This document shows, in pieces, positions 40,950 to 50,366 of a stretch of 64,000 bases of DNA (position 1 is the stretch's first letter; each line of letters begins with the position of its first letter). The stretch comes from DATKNA01 sp963755755. GTDB lineage: Bacteria; Actinomycetota; Actinomycetes; Actinomycetales; Kineosporiaceae. The notes beneath the pieces were generated by a model, which was not told where the DNA came from, searched no databases, and saw only the letters and a program-made list of their open reading frames with translations. The DNA lies in NCBI GenBank assembly GCA_963755755.1, contig CAVWLJ010000009.1, positions 186,001 to 250,000 of the forward strand, in the 5' to 3' direction. Position numbers and translations under genes: made by a program.

Positions 40950-42425
40950 GTGACCGAGATGCTGACGCGCCCGACCGACGCCCGCGAGGATCGCCAGCCG
41001 TACCGGTACCGCCGGGTGGAGCTCGTCGAGCCCGACTGGCGCCGGCTGCCGGGCTGGCGGGAGGTCACCCCCGAGCAGTGGCGCAGCGCCCAGTGGCAGC
41101 GCGCGCACTGCGTCAAGACGATCGGGCAGCTGCGGGCGGTGATGGGCGACCTGCTCGAGGACTCCTTCTACGCCGACCTCGAGCGCGACCAGCTCGAACG
41201 GGCGACCATGTCGATGCTCCTGCCACCGCAGATGCTCAACACGATCGTCCCGGCGACCCTCGCCCGGATGCCCGGCTCCGGTGCCCCGTTCACCGCCGCC
41301 TTCCTCGCGGACCCGGTGCGCCGCTACATGCTCCCGGTCTTCTCCGACCGCCGCAGCGACTGGCCGAGCCACCCCTTCGCCACCCGGGACTCGCTCCACG
41401 AGCACGACATGTGGGTCGCCGAGGGCCTGACCCACCGGTACCCGACGAAGGTGCTCGCCGAGCTGCTGCCGACCTGCCCGCAGTACTGCGGGCACTGCAC
41501 GCGCATGGACCTGGTCGGGAACTCGACCCCCGTCGTCCCGAAGCTGAAGTTCGACCTCAAGCCGGTCGACCGGCTCGACCGGATGATCGACTACCTGCGC
41601 CGCTCCCCCGAGGTCCGCGACGTCGTCGTCTCGGGCGGCGACGTGGCGAACATGCCGTGGAAGAACCTCGAGGCGTTCCTCGTGCGGCTGCTGGAGATCG
41701 ACAACATCCGCGACGTCCGGCTCGCGACGAAGGCGCTCATGGGCCTGCCGCAGCACTGGCTCCAGCCGGACGTCGTCGAGGGCGTCGGGCGGGTCGCGCG
41801 GACGGCGCGCAGCCGTGGCGTCAACCTCGCGATCCACACCCACGTCAACGCGGCGCAGTCGGTCACGCCCCTCGTCGCCGAGGCCACGATGGCGATGCTG
41901 GAGGCGGGCGTCCGCGACGTCCGCAACCAGGGCGTGCTCATGCGCGGCGTGAACGCCGACGTGAACGCGCTCCTCGACCTCTGCTTCGGCCTGCAGGACG
42001 GCGCGATGATCACGCCGTACTACTTCTACATGTGCGACATGATCCCCTTCAGCGAGCACTGGCGCGTCTCGCTCGCCCACGCCCAGGAGCTGCAGCACGG
42101 GATCATGGGCTACCTGCCCGGCTTCGCGACGCCGCGGATCGTGTGCGACGTGCCGTTCGTCGGCAAGCGCTGGGTGCACCAGGCCGACGCCTACGACCGG
42201 GTCCACGGCATCAGCGCATGGACGAAGAACTACCGGACGTCGATCGAGCTCGACGACCCGGAGGCGCTGACCCGGACCTATCCCTACTACGACCCGATCG
42301 ACACCCTCCCCGAGGAGGGCCGGGCGTGGTGGCGGGAGAACACCGAGCTCGAGCGGCTGCACTCGACGGCCTCGGCACAGGCGGCGGCCAGCCGCGCCGC
42401 GAGCTCCCGCCAGCTCGCCGACTGA
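40950..42425 (+). CDS. kamA: lysine 2,3-aminomutase (KamA family radical SAM enzyme)
   Basis: 491 residues, uninterrupted. The radical SAM cluster motif is CPQYCGHCTRMDLVG (CxxxCxxC, about residue 176). Other family blocks are VVVSGGDVANMPW, LATKALMGLPQHW, RGVNLAIHTHVNAAQSVTP, NQGVLMRGVNAD and PYYFYMCDMIPFSEHWRV. The enzyme converts L-lysine to beta-lysine with PLP, SAM and a 4Fe-4S cluster, the first step of the pathway continued by KamDE and Kdd. GTG 40950 or ATG 40959 may start it. The variable cluster-flanking residues (Gln-Tyr, Gly-His) differ from the Clostridium enzyme, so another amino acid substrate cannot be excluded. Confidence 0.9.
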   Translation: MTEMLTRPTDAREDRQPYRYRRVELVEPDWRRLPGWREVTPEQWRSAQWQRAHCVKTIGQLRAVMGDLLEDSFYADLERDQLERATMSMLLPPQMLNTIVPATLARMPGSGAPFTAAFLADPVRRYMLPVFSDRRSDWPSHPFATRDSLHEHDMWVAEGLTHRYPTKVLAELLPTCPQYCGHCTRMDLVGNSTPVVPKLKFDLKPVDRLDRMIDYLRRSPEVRDVVVSGGDVANMPWKNLEAFLVRLLEIDNIRDVRLATKALMGLPQHWLQPDVVEGVGRVARTARSRGVNLAIHTHVNAAQSVTPLVAEATMAMLEAGVRDVRNQGVLMRGVNADVNALLDLCFGLQDGAMITPYYFYMCDMIPFSEHWRVSLAHAQELQHGIMGYLPGFATPRIVCDVPFVGKRWVHQADAYDRVHGISAWTKNYRTSIELDDPEALTRTYPYYDPIDTLPEEGRAWWRENTELERLHSTASAQAAASRAASSRQLAD

Positions 42426-42438
42426 GCCCTCCCGGGCG

Positions 42439-42885
42439 TCAGTCCGCGACGTCGACCTTCGCGACGACCTTCTCCGGCCGCACCCGGACGACCATCTCAC
42501 CGGGGACGCCGTTGCGGCGGCCGTACTCCTCGGCGCGGTCGGCGCCCATGTAGCGGCCACCGAGCCGGGCGGCCCAGCGGGCGAGTTCCTCCGGGTCCTC
42601 GCCCACGGTCGCGCGTCCGCTGATCGTCACGAAGGAGAACGGCGGCTCGTCGTCGTCGACGCTGAGGCACACCCGGCCGTCCCGCAGGATCGACTTGCCC
42701 TTGATCGTGTCGCGGTTCGTCGTGAACACGACGACGTCGGTGCCGTCGGGGTCGGTGTCGAGGTCGATCCAGACCGGCGCCGCATGCGGCGACCCGTCGC
42801 GCCGCGTCACCGCCAGGACGGCGGGTCGCGGTGTCGCGCGGACGAACTCCTGCCACCAGCCGGGCGGCGCCTCGGTGTATCCCAC
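42439..42885 (-). CDS. PPOX-class (F420/FMN-dependent) oxidoreductase
   Basis: 148 residues of the pyridoxamine-phosphate-oxidase-like split barrel. Typical blocks are RPAVLAVTRRDGSPHAAPVWIDLD, VVVFTTNRDTIKGKSILRDGRVCLSVDDDEPPFSFVTISGRATV and ARLGGRYMG. Actinomycete members of this type often bind cofactor F420, but FMN is also possible. It follows the Lrp/AsnC gene on the same strand by 54 bases and is convergent with kamA. Confidence 0.88.
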   Translation of the reverse strand: MGYTEAPPGWWQEFVRATPRPAVLAVTRRDGSPHAAPVWIDLDTDPDGTDVVVFTTNRDTIKGKSILRDGRVCLSVDDDEPPFSFVTISGRATVGEDPEELARWAARLGGRYMGADRAEEYGRRNGVPGEMVVRVRPEKVVAKVDVAD

Positions 42886-42939
42886 GACTCGCAGCCTAGG
42901 GCGCGGTGGGCCCGGACCAGGTGCTCGTCAGCTGCTGGG

Positions 42940-43380
42940 TCAGGTCGGCAGCGGCCGGGCCTCGTACGGCGTCGAGAGGACGATGGTCGTGCGGGTCGAC
43001 ACGCTGGCGACGGCGCGGATCCGGGCGAGCAGTCCCTCGAGAGCTCCGGGCGTGGACACCCGCGCCTTCAGGATGTAGTTCTCGCTGCCCGCCACCGAGT
43101 GGCAGGCCTCGATCTCGGGCAGATCCGCGAAGCGCTCGGGCAGGTCGTCCGGCGCGGCGGGGTCGAGCGGCGTCACCGACACGAACGCGGTCAGGGGCAG
43201 TCCGACGGCCTCGAAGTCGACGACCGCGGTGTAGCCCTTGATCACTCCACGCTGCTCCAGGCGGCGGACCCTCTGGTGCACGGCCGAGGTGGACAGGCCA
43301 GTCGCCTTGCCGAGATCGGTGTAGCTCATCCGGCCGTCGGCCAGCAGCAATCGCAGGATGGCGCGATCGATGTCCTCCAC
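42940..43380 (-). CDS. Lrp/AsnC family transcriptional regulator
   Basis: 146 residues. The N-terminal helix-turn-helix is clear: VEDIDRAILRLLLADGRMSYTDLGKATGLSTSAVHQRVRRLEQRGVIKGY, followed by the RAM ligand-binding domain (AFVSVTPLDP, CHSVAGSENYILKARV). Members sense amino acids. GTG 43380 is taken as start, only 40 bases from the divergent exonuclease start. Its nearness to kamA makes lysine or a derivative a possible ligand, which is inference only. Confidence 0.93.
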   Translation of the reverse strand: MEDIDRAILRLLLADGRMSYTDLGKATGLSTSAVHQRVRRLEQRGVIKGYTAVVDFEAVGLPLTAFVSVTPLDPAAPDDLPERFADLPEIEACHSVAGSENYILKARVSTPGALEGLLARIRAVASVSTRTTIVLSTPYEARPLPT

Positions 43381-43420
43381 CGGCGAAGGGTACAACCGGA
43401 TCTGCTGGCAGGATCGTCGC

Positions 43421-44356
43421 GTGACGGACCGGCTCATGCTGCTCGACTCCGCGTCCCTGTACTTCCGGGCGTTCTTCGGCGTGCCCGAGTCGGTGAAGGC
43501 TCCGGACGGCACTCCGGTCAACGCCGTCCGCGGCTTCCTCGACATGGTCGCGACGCTGGTCACGCAGCGGCGGCCGGACCGGCTGGTCGCCTGCTGGGAC
43601 GAGGACTGGCGCCCGGCGTTCCGGGTCGCGGCGCTGCCGTCGTACAAGGCGCACCGGCTGGCGGATCCGGCGCGCGGCACCGAGGAGACACCGGCCGCGC
43701 TCGAGCCGCAGGTCCCGATCATCATCGACGTGCTCGCGGCCTTCGGGATCGCCCGGGTGGGCGGCCCCGGCCTGGAGGCGGACGACGTGGCCGGCACCCT
43801 CGCCACCCGGGCCGTCGCGTCCGGGCCCGGGGACGTCGACATCGTCACCGGGGATCGCGACCTCTTCCAGCTCGTCGACGACGCCGCCGGCGTCCGCGTG
43901 CTCTACACCGGCCGCGGCGTGCGCAACCTCGAGACCGTCGACGAGGCCCGGCTGCGGGAGAAGTACGACGTGCCGAACGGCCCGGGCTACGCCGACCTCG
44001 CCGTCCTGCGCGGCGACCCGAGCGACGGCCTCCCCGGCGTCCCCGGGGTGGGCGAGAAGACGGCGGCGGCCCTCCTCAACCGCTACGGCAGCCTCGAGGC
44101 GCTGCTCGAGGCCCTGGACGCCGGGGCCGCCGACCTGCGCTCCGGGCCCGGCCGCAAGCTGCTCGCGGCCCGGGAGTACCTCACCGCGGCACCCGTCGTC
44201 GTCCGGGTCGTGCGCGACGCCCCCCTCGCGGAGGTCGACGACCGGGTGCCGGCGACGCCTGCCGACCACGACGCGCTCGTCGCGCTCGCGGACCGCTGGG
44301 GCATCTCCTCCAGCATCGCCCGCCTCGTCGAGGCGATCTCGTCCACGCGTCCCTGA
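43421..44356 (+). CDS. 5'-3' exonuclease (PolA-N / FEN family)
   Basis: 311 residues. The metal-ligand set of the flap-nuclease family is present: LMLLDSASLYFRAFFG, VACWDEDWRPAFR, SYKAHR, GLEADDVAGTLA, IVTGDRDLFQLVDD and the helix-hairpin-helix GDPSDGLPGVPGVGEKTAAALL. It lacks a polymerase domain, so it is the stand-alone exonuclease found beside full PolA in actinomycetes. It probably removes RNA primers or flaps. GTG 43421 gives VTDRLMLLDSAS. It is followed by a 29-bp palindrome. Confidence 0.93.
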   Translation: MTDRLMLLDSASLYFRAFFGVPESVKAPDGTPVNAVRGFLDMVATLVTQRRPDRLVACWDEDWRPAFRVAALPSYKAHRLADPARGTEETPAALEPQVPIIIDVLAAFGIARVGGPGLEADDVAGTLATRAVASGPGDVDIVTGDRDLFQLVDDAAGVRVLYTGRGVRNLETVDEARLREKYDVPNGPGYADLAVLRGDPSDGLPGVPGVGEKTAAALLNRYGSLEALLEALDAGAADLRSGPGRKLLAAREYLTAAPVVVRVVRDAPLAEVDDRVPATPADHDALVALADRWGISSSIARLVEAISSTRP

Positions 44357-44375
44357 CCCCTCCCCCACCCCTTTT

Positions 44376-44445
44376 CGCTGATCATGCAATCCGCGTTGAT
44401 CTGTGGTCGGGCGGTTACAGATCAACGCGGATTGCATGATCAGCG
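44376..44445. repeat. palindromic intergenic repeat, copy 2 (perfect)
   Basis: A 29-base perfect inverted repeat (44376-44404 with 44417-44445) around a 12-base loop; each arm starts at CGCTGATCATGCAATCCGCG and continues through TTGATCTGT. It lies between convergent exonuclease and helY genes. Near-identical arms recur at 53642-53713, and the GATCATGCA core at 3538-3628. Confidence 0.92.
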
Positions 44446-44511
44446 CGGAAGGTGAGGGTCGCGCGGAGGGTCAGCGCGGCAGGGGCGGGGTGGGGGTGGC
44501 ACGGGGCGGGG

Positions 44512-47329
44512 TCAGACCACCGAGGAGTAGGCGACGACGCCGCGACGGACGCCGTCGATCGCGTCCTTCGCCGCCCGGCGCAGCGCGGTGCCGCCGTCCG
44601 CCTCGGCCGCGGCGAGCTCGATCTGCCCGAGCAGGTCGATCACCTGCTTGCACCAGCGGACGAAGTCGCCGGCGGCGAGGTCGGCGTCCGAGAGCACCGA
44701 CTCCAGCCGCGCGCCGCCCGCCCACCGGTGCACGGCCCAGGCGAGGCCGAGGTCGGGTTCCGGCGTGACGTCGAGCCCGTGGTCGTGCTCGGCGTCCTCG
44801 AGCTGCGACCACAGCCGCACCGTCTCCTCCAGGGCGCGGCGGGCGGCACCGGGAGGCAGGCGCGGGCTGAGGCCGGTGTCGTCGCGCCGTGACTCGTAGA
44901 CGATGGCGCTGGCGCACGCGGCGAGCGCCGGGCCGTCGAGGCCGGTCCAGACGCCCTCGCGCAGGCACTCCGCGACCAGCAGGTCGGCCTCGGTGTAGAT
45001 GCGCTTGAGGCGCCGGCCCTCGAGGGTCACGGTGTCGCCGGCGAGGTAGCCGCGCTCGGTGAGCAGGTCGCAGACCCGGTCGAACACCCGCGCGATCGTG
45101 TTGGTCCGCCCCTCGATCCGGCGGGTGAGCTGCTCGGTCTCGCGCTGCAGCCGCCACCAGCGCTGGGCCCACCGGGCGTGCTCCTCGCGCTCCGCGCAGC
45201 CGTGGCAGGGGTGGGCCCGCAGCCGGCGGCGCAGGTCGGCGAGCTCCTCGTCGTCCGCCGCGAGCGAGCGGCCGCGGTGCGGGCGCAGGTCGTCGTCCAG
45301 CGCCGCCCCCAGCGCGTTCCGCAGGGTGGAGGCGAGGTCGCGCCGCGACCCGGGGTTGCGCGAGTTGAACGACTTCGGCACGGCGACCCGGGTCAACGGC
45401 TCCAGCGGCCCGGGCACCTCCTGCAGGGAGAGCCGGTGGATCTGCCGGTCGACGGTCAGCACGGTCGGGCGCGGCCCGTCGGCGCCTCCCGGCGTCCCCG
45501 GGTCGACGACGACCGCCCAGCCCGCCCGGCGCCCGGCCTGGACGCGCACGACGTCCCCGCGCCGCAGCTTCTCCAGCGAGGCGAGCGCCGCGGCCCGGTG
45601 GTCGCGGTTGGACCTGCGGGAGAGCTCCGCCTCGCGATCGGCGATCCGCCGGCGCAGCGCCGCGTACTCGGAGAAGTCGCCGAGGTGGCACCGCATCGCC
45701 TCGGCGTAGCCGGCCAGCGCCTCCTCCTGGCGGCGCGCCTGCCGCGCCAGGCCGACCACCGCCCGGTCGGCCTGGAACTGCGCGAACGACGTCTCGAGGA
45801 TCTCCCGGGCCCGGGCGCGGCCGACCTGGTCGACGAGGTTGACGGCCATGTTGTACGTCGGGCGGAAGCTGGAGCGCAGCGGGTAGGTGCGGGTCGACGC
45901 CAGCCCGGCGACCGACTCCGGGTCGAGACCCGGCTGCCAGAGGACGACGGCGTGCCCCTCGACGTCGATCCCGCGCCGGCCGGCGCGGCCGGTGAGCTGG
46001 GTGTACTCGCCGGGCGTGATGTCCGCGTGCGTCTCCCCGTTCCACTTCACGAGCTTCTCGAGCACCACCGACCGCGCGGGCATGTTGACCCCGAGCGCGA
46101 GGGTCTCGGTCGCGAACACGGCCTTGACCAGGCCGCGGGAGAAGAGCTCCTCGACGACCTCCTTGAACGTCGGCAGCAGCCCGGCGTGGTGCGCGGCGAG
46201 GCCCCGCTCGAGGCCCTCCGCCCACTCCCAGTAGCCCAGGACGCCGAGGTCCTCGTCCGGGATGTCCGCGCACCGGACGTCGATGACGCGCCGGATCTCG
46301 TCCCGCTCCTCCGGCGTCGTCAGCCGGACGCCCCAGTGCAGGCACTGCTGGACGGCGGCGTCGCAGCCGGCCCGGCTGAAGATGAAGGTGATGGCGGGCA
46401 GCAGCCCGGCCCGGTCGAGCTGTCCGATGACGTCGGCGCGGCTCGGGGTCGACCGGCCGGGCAGGCCGCGTGGCGGCCGGCGTCCCTTGCCCCGGCTCGA
46501 CGCGGACCAGCCGGCTCTCGTCCCGGGCGAGCCGGAGCAGTTCGGGGTTGACCCGGGCGGGCCCGGGCACGGGGTGGCCGTCGGCCGCGGTGATGGTCGG
46601 GACGTCGTCGGCGAACAGGTCGTACATCCGCTGGCCCACCATGACGTGCTGCCAGAGCGGCACGGGCCGGTGCTCGCTGACCACCACCTCCGTGTCGCCC
46701 CGGACGGTGTCGAGCCAGTCGCCGAACTCCTCGGCGTTGCTCACCGTGGCCGAGAGCGAGACGACGAGGACGTCGTCCGGGAGGTGGATGATCACCTCTT
46801 CCCAGACGGCGCCCCGGAACCGGTCGGCCAGGTAGTGGACCTCGTCCATGACGACGTAGCCGAGGCCGCCGAGCGTCGGGGAGTCCGCGTAGAGCATGTT
46901 GCGCAGGACCTCGGTCGTCATCACGACGATCGGCGCCTCGCCGTTGATCGTGTTGTCGCCGGTCAGGAGCCCGACGGCCTCCGCCCCGTACCGCCGGACC
47001 AGATCGCTGTACTTCTGGTTCGACAGCGCCTTGATCGGCGTGGTGTAGAACGCCTTGCGGCCGGTCTGCATCGCCAGGTGCACGGCGAACTCACCGACGA
47101 CGGTCTTGCCGGACCCCGTCGGCGCGGCCACGAGCACGCCCCGGCCGTCGGCGAGCGCCTCGCAGGCCCGGAGCTGGAACTCGTCCAGCTCGAAGGGGTA
47201 CTGCCGGCGGAAGGTGCCGAGCGGGCCGTTCTCGGCCCGGGCCCGGGCGGCGGCTCGCGCGTAGCGCTCAGCAGGCGACGGGGATGCCGGCGCTGGGTCC
47301 GCCGCACGGCCGCCGGCGGTGGACGTCAT
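44512..47329 (-). CDS. helY: HelY-type DEAD/DEAH (Ski2-like) helicase, with one frame break
   Basis: About 938 residues after correction. Helicase motifs: I APTGSGKTVVGEFA, Ia TTPIKALSNQKY, Ib TGDNTINGEAP, II VVMDEVHYLADR, III SLSATVSNAEEF, then VI TQLTGRAGRRGIDVEG. The C-terminal half ends in a DSHCT domain of the Mtr4/Ski2 group. It is probably an RNA helicase. Near 46495 the frame shifts by +1, in an Arg/Gly/Pro-rich linker before PSRADVIGQLDRAGLL. In mycobacteria helY also follows tatC, as here after the inserted kinase gene. Confidence 0.92.
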
Positions 47330-47364
47330 GGCTCAACGCTAACCGGTGCCCCTGGATGCGACAG

Positions 47365-48269
47365 TCAGGCCAGCAGAGTCAGCGCGCCCGGGACTGCCTC
47401 GCAGGTCAGCGGCAGGGCGTCCGAAGCGCTCGCCGTCGGCGTAGCCGACGATGCCCTTCTGCTCGGGCAGCGCGTCGATCCGCACCCGAGCGGCGCGGTG
47501 GATCCGGACGCCGGGATGGTCCACGTGCCGGCCCGCGAAGACGCGGGGGAAGATCCGCACGAACTCGAGGCGCGAGATCGGCCCCGCCACCACGACGTCG
47601 AGGAGCCCGTCGTCGACCCGGGCGTCCGGGCTGATCCGCATGCCCCCGCCGTACGCCGGGGCGTTCGCGATCGCGACGAGCATGGCGCGGGGTCCGCACC
47701 TCGCGGCCGTCGAGGTCCAGCACGTAGTGGCGCTCCCGGAAGACGGGCAGCTCGCGGGCGACCGCGAGGGTGTACTTCGCCTGCCCGCGCGGCCACCGCC
47801 AGCCGTTGGCGCGCTCGTTGACGACGGCGTCGAACCCCGCCGCCAGGACGCCGGCGAACCACCGCGTGCTGCCGTCGCCCAGCTCGCAGCGCACCGCGTC
47901 GACCTTCCGTTGCCGCCCCGCGGCGGCGCGGAGCACGGCCGAGGCGGCTTCGGCCGGGTCGAAGGGCAGGCCGAGCTCACGGGCGATGTCGTTGCCCGTC
48001 CCGGCGGGAACGACGCCGAGCGGAGTTCCCGTGCCCGCCACGGCGTTCACGGCCAGGTTGACGGTGCCGTCGCCGCCGAACGCGACGACGCCGTCCACGC
48101 CGGCGAGGACCGCGTCCGCCAGCCTCGCCGCGGTGCTCGCGGCGTCCGGCCCCGTGACGTCGACGACGTCGGCGCCGTCCCTGAGGGCGAGGAGCGCGGC
48201 CGCGCTCCTGCGCACACCACGGCCGCCCCGAGAGGCGGGATTGAGCACGATCGCGAGCCGCGGCCTCAC
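47365..48269 (-). CDS. diacylglycerol/lipid kinase (DagK/YegS family), with two frame breaks
   Basis: About 300 residues after correction. The N-terminal nucleotide-binding lobe shows LAIVLNPASRGGRG, DGVVAFGGDGTVNLAVNAV and GVVPAGTGNDIARELGLP; the C-terminal lobe reads VAIANAPAYGGGMRISPDARVDDGLLDVVV. The enzyme phosphorylates diacylglycerol or a related lipid. Two +1 breaks, near 47692 and 47424, displace the middle and the last 18 residues (DALPLTCEAVPGALTLLA). GTG 48269 lies seven bases after the tatC stop, so it is the third gene of a tatA-tatC-dagK unit. Confidence 0.92.
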
Positions 48270-48276
48270 CGCGGCG

Positions 48277-49170
48277 TCACGAGTGCGTCGGCCGGTCGCC
48301 GGCCCCGGCGTCCACCTCGTCGTCGTAGGGGTCGTACCCGGCGTCGCCGTCCAGCGGGGACGCCTCGTCGTCGGAGAGGTCGCCGAAGCCCGCCGCCGCC
48401 GCTCGCTTGGCGCGGCGCCGATCGTTCAGGAAGGCGATCCCGACGGCGATCATGTAGAGCCCCACCATGGGGAATGCCAGCGCCAGCATCGAACCGGCGT
48501 CCGGGGTGGGCGAGGCGATCGCGGCGAAGAGGAAGCAGAAGAACACCGCGACCCGCCAGGCCTTGGCCAGGGTGGCGGCGCGGACCACGCCGGCCATGTT
48601 GAGCCCGACGAGCAGCAGCGGGATGACGAAGGCGATGCCGAACGCCAGCATGATCTGCAGCACGAAGGTGAAGTAGTCGCTGGCGTTGATGATGTTCGAG
48701 GTGCCCTTGGGCGTGAAGTCCGTCAGGAACCGCACGGCGTTCGGCAGCACGAGCCACGCCAGGCCGATGCCGACCAGGAACAGCGGCACCGCGGCGGCGA
48801 CGAAGGCCATCGAGTACCGCTTCTCGCGCTTGGTGAGCCCGGGCACGATGAAGGCCCAGAGCTGGTAGAGCCAGACGGGGCTCGAGACGACGAGCCCGAT
48901 GTAGATCGACATCCTCAGCCGGAGGTTGAAGGACGTCGCGACCTGCTCGAAGTTGAGCGTGACGAGGTCGCCGTGCCGCTGCGCCGCGAGCTCGATGATC
49001 GGCCGCTGCAGCGCGTCGTAGACCGGCGGGTAGAGGAACCAGCCCACGACGCCGCCGATCAGGACCGCGAGACCGGCCTTGAGCAGACGCTGGCGGAGTT
49101 CACGCAGGTGTTCGCGGAGGGGCATGCGCCCCTCGGGATCCCTGGGGCGCCGCCGCAGCGGAGCGGCCAT
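48277..49170 (-). CDS. tatC: Sec-independent protein translocase TatC
   Basis: 297 residues with six membrane helices. The conserved start MPLREHLRELRQRLLKAG and FEQVATSFNLRLRMSIYIGLVVSSPVWLYQLWAFIVPGL identify TatC, the twin-arginine signal-peptide receptor. The C-terminus is an acidic tail (SDDEASPLDGDAGYDPYDDE) of about 45 residues. ATG 49170 is 18 bases after tatA. Gene order agrees with mycobacteria. Confidence 0.97.
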   Translation of the reverse strand: MAAPLRRRPRDPEGRMPLREHLRELRQRLLKAGLAVLIGGVVGWFLYPPVYDALQRPIIELAAQRHGDLVTLNFEQVATSFNLRLRMSIYIGLVVSSPVWLYQLWAFIVPGLTKREKRYSMAFVAAAVPLFLVGIGLAWLVLPNAVRFLTDFTPKGTSNIINASDYFTFVLQIMLAFGIAFVIPLLLVGLNMAGVVRAATLAKAWRVAVFFCFLFAAIASPTPDAGSMLALAFPMVGLYMIAVGIAFLNDRRRAKRAAAAGFGDLSDDEASPLDGDAGYDPYDDEVDAGAGDRPTHS

Positions 49171-49188
49171 GGCGAGTGCGGGGACGGG

Positions 49189-49461
49189 TCAGACGTCGCG
49201 GCGCGGCTCGCCGGGCGTGCCCGCGCGCTGCTGCTCGTCGTCCACCACGCGACCCTCGTACGGACCCTCGATGGGTTCCGTCGGCCGCTTCACGGGCCGG
49301 GGAGCATCGTCGTCCTGCATCTGCTTCATCTCGGACTTGAAGATCCGCAGAGACCGGCCGAGGCCACGCGCCGCGTCAGGAAGGCGTCGCCCGCCGAAGA
49401 GCAGCAGGACGATGATCACCAGGATGACGATATGCCAGCCGTCGAACAGATTGCGGAACAT
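49189..49461 (-). CDS. tatA: Sec-independent protein translocase TatA
   Basis: 90 residues. One N-terminal helix (HIVILVIIVLLLFGGRRLPDAARGLGRSLRIFKSEM) with the FGGRRLPD hinge and amphipathic helix is diagnostic. The tail is charged and disordered. ATG 49461 has GGGAGAGGACATATCC upstream. TatA forms the pore that TatC recruits for folded proteins. Confidence 0.96.
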   Translation of the reverse strand: MFRNLFDGWHIVILVIIVLLLFGGRRLPDAARGLGRSLRIFKSEMKQMQDDDAPRPVKRPTEPIEGPYEGRVVDDEQQRAGTPGEPRRDV

Positions 49462-49531
49462 GGATATGTCCTCTCCCGGGGGTCGGTCAGCGCCATCGTA
49501 CGTCCTGTCACCGTCGTCGGGGTCGACGGCC

Positions 49532-49762
49532 TCACGGCGTCCTTCGGGTGGACGACGGGCGATGGTCCGGGATCGGAGGGGCGATGTCGGTCTCCGGGGT
49601 GGGTCGCGCCTCGGCGGCGGCGGTGAGCCGGTCGGCCGCGTCACCGATCTCGGCGAGCAGCCTGCGGCCCTGCCGGTAGACCCGCACGGCCACCAGTGCG
49701 ACGACGGCGAGGGCGATCAGGAGGAGCAGCAGCCCGATGAGCAGCACCAGCCACCACGACAC
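49532..49762 (-). CDS. small single-helix membrane protein
   Basis: 76 residues: VSWWLVLLIGLLLLLIALAVVALVAVRVYRQGRRLL is one long hydrophobic helix, followed by a short Ala-rich amphipathic stretch and a Pro/Thr tail. It lies 70 bases upstream of tatA, on the same strand. Many actinomycetes carry a comparable small protein at this site, but I cannot name its function. Confidence 0.7.
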   Translation of the reverse strand: MSWWLVLLIGLLLLLIALAVVALVAVRVYRQGRRLLAEIGDAADRLTAAAEARPTPETDIAPPIPDHRPSSTRRTP

Positions 49763-49817
49763 GGGGAGCAGGCTACCCGGGGTCGACGCCGGTCGGGCCG
49801 TCAGGGAGCGGTGCTGG

Positions 49818-50192
49818 TCAGGACCGGTGCTGCGGGACGCCGAGGTCGTCGCCGGCGACGTGCCGGCCGTGCCGGGGTGCGGCGGCGGCCGCGACGAGGT
49901 CGGCCCGGTCGAGCCAGAGCGCGAAGTCGAGCACGTCGTCGTAGCCGAGGGCGGGGCCGTCGTGGCGCTCCAGCGCCTCGGCGGGCACGGCCCACGGTTC
50001 GGCGACGACACCGCCGGAGATGAGCAGGGCGACGACGTCGCGGCCCGCGGGCTTGCGGACCTCCTCCAGGCACGAGGCGCACGAGAAGGCGTAGTACGAC
50101 CACGTCCTGACCGAGCAGACGACGAGTCGGACCTGGTGTGCGGTGAGTTCGACGTCACCGCACGTGGGGCAGGACGCCTTGATGGTCGTCAT
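49818..50192 (-). CDS. zinc-ribbon protein, unknown function
   Basis: 124 residues. Two CxxC pairs stand at the N-terminus, SCPTCGDVEL and SCASCLEEV, about 30 residues apart, as in a zinc ribbon. The C-terminal part (LDFALWLDRADLVAAAA) is helical. It is probably the first gene of the unit running through the small membrane protein to tatA-tatC. ATG 50192 is chosen. I do not recognise a named family. Confidence 0.72.
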   Translation of the reverse strand: MTTIKASCPTCGDVELTAHQVRLVVCSVRTWSYYAFSCASCLEEVRKPAGRDVVALLISGGVVAEPWAVPAEALERHDGPALGYDDVLDFALWLDRADLVAAAAAPRHGRHVAGDDLGVPQHRS

Positions 50193-50366
50193 GGTCCGGG
50201 CACCTCCCGCGCGCCTGATCTCGTTCGAGGCGAACCGGTCGACGAGGTTCTGCTTACCCCGATCGATCGGTCGCTACCAGCGAGCACATGAGCACTGTCC
50301 GTAACTCGCCTCTGCATCTTGACACCCACGGAGTAGGTGTGCGGGCAGGACACGAAGACCCGGGGG

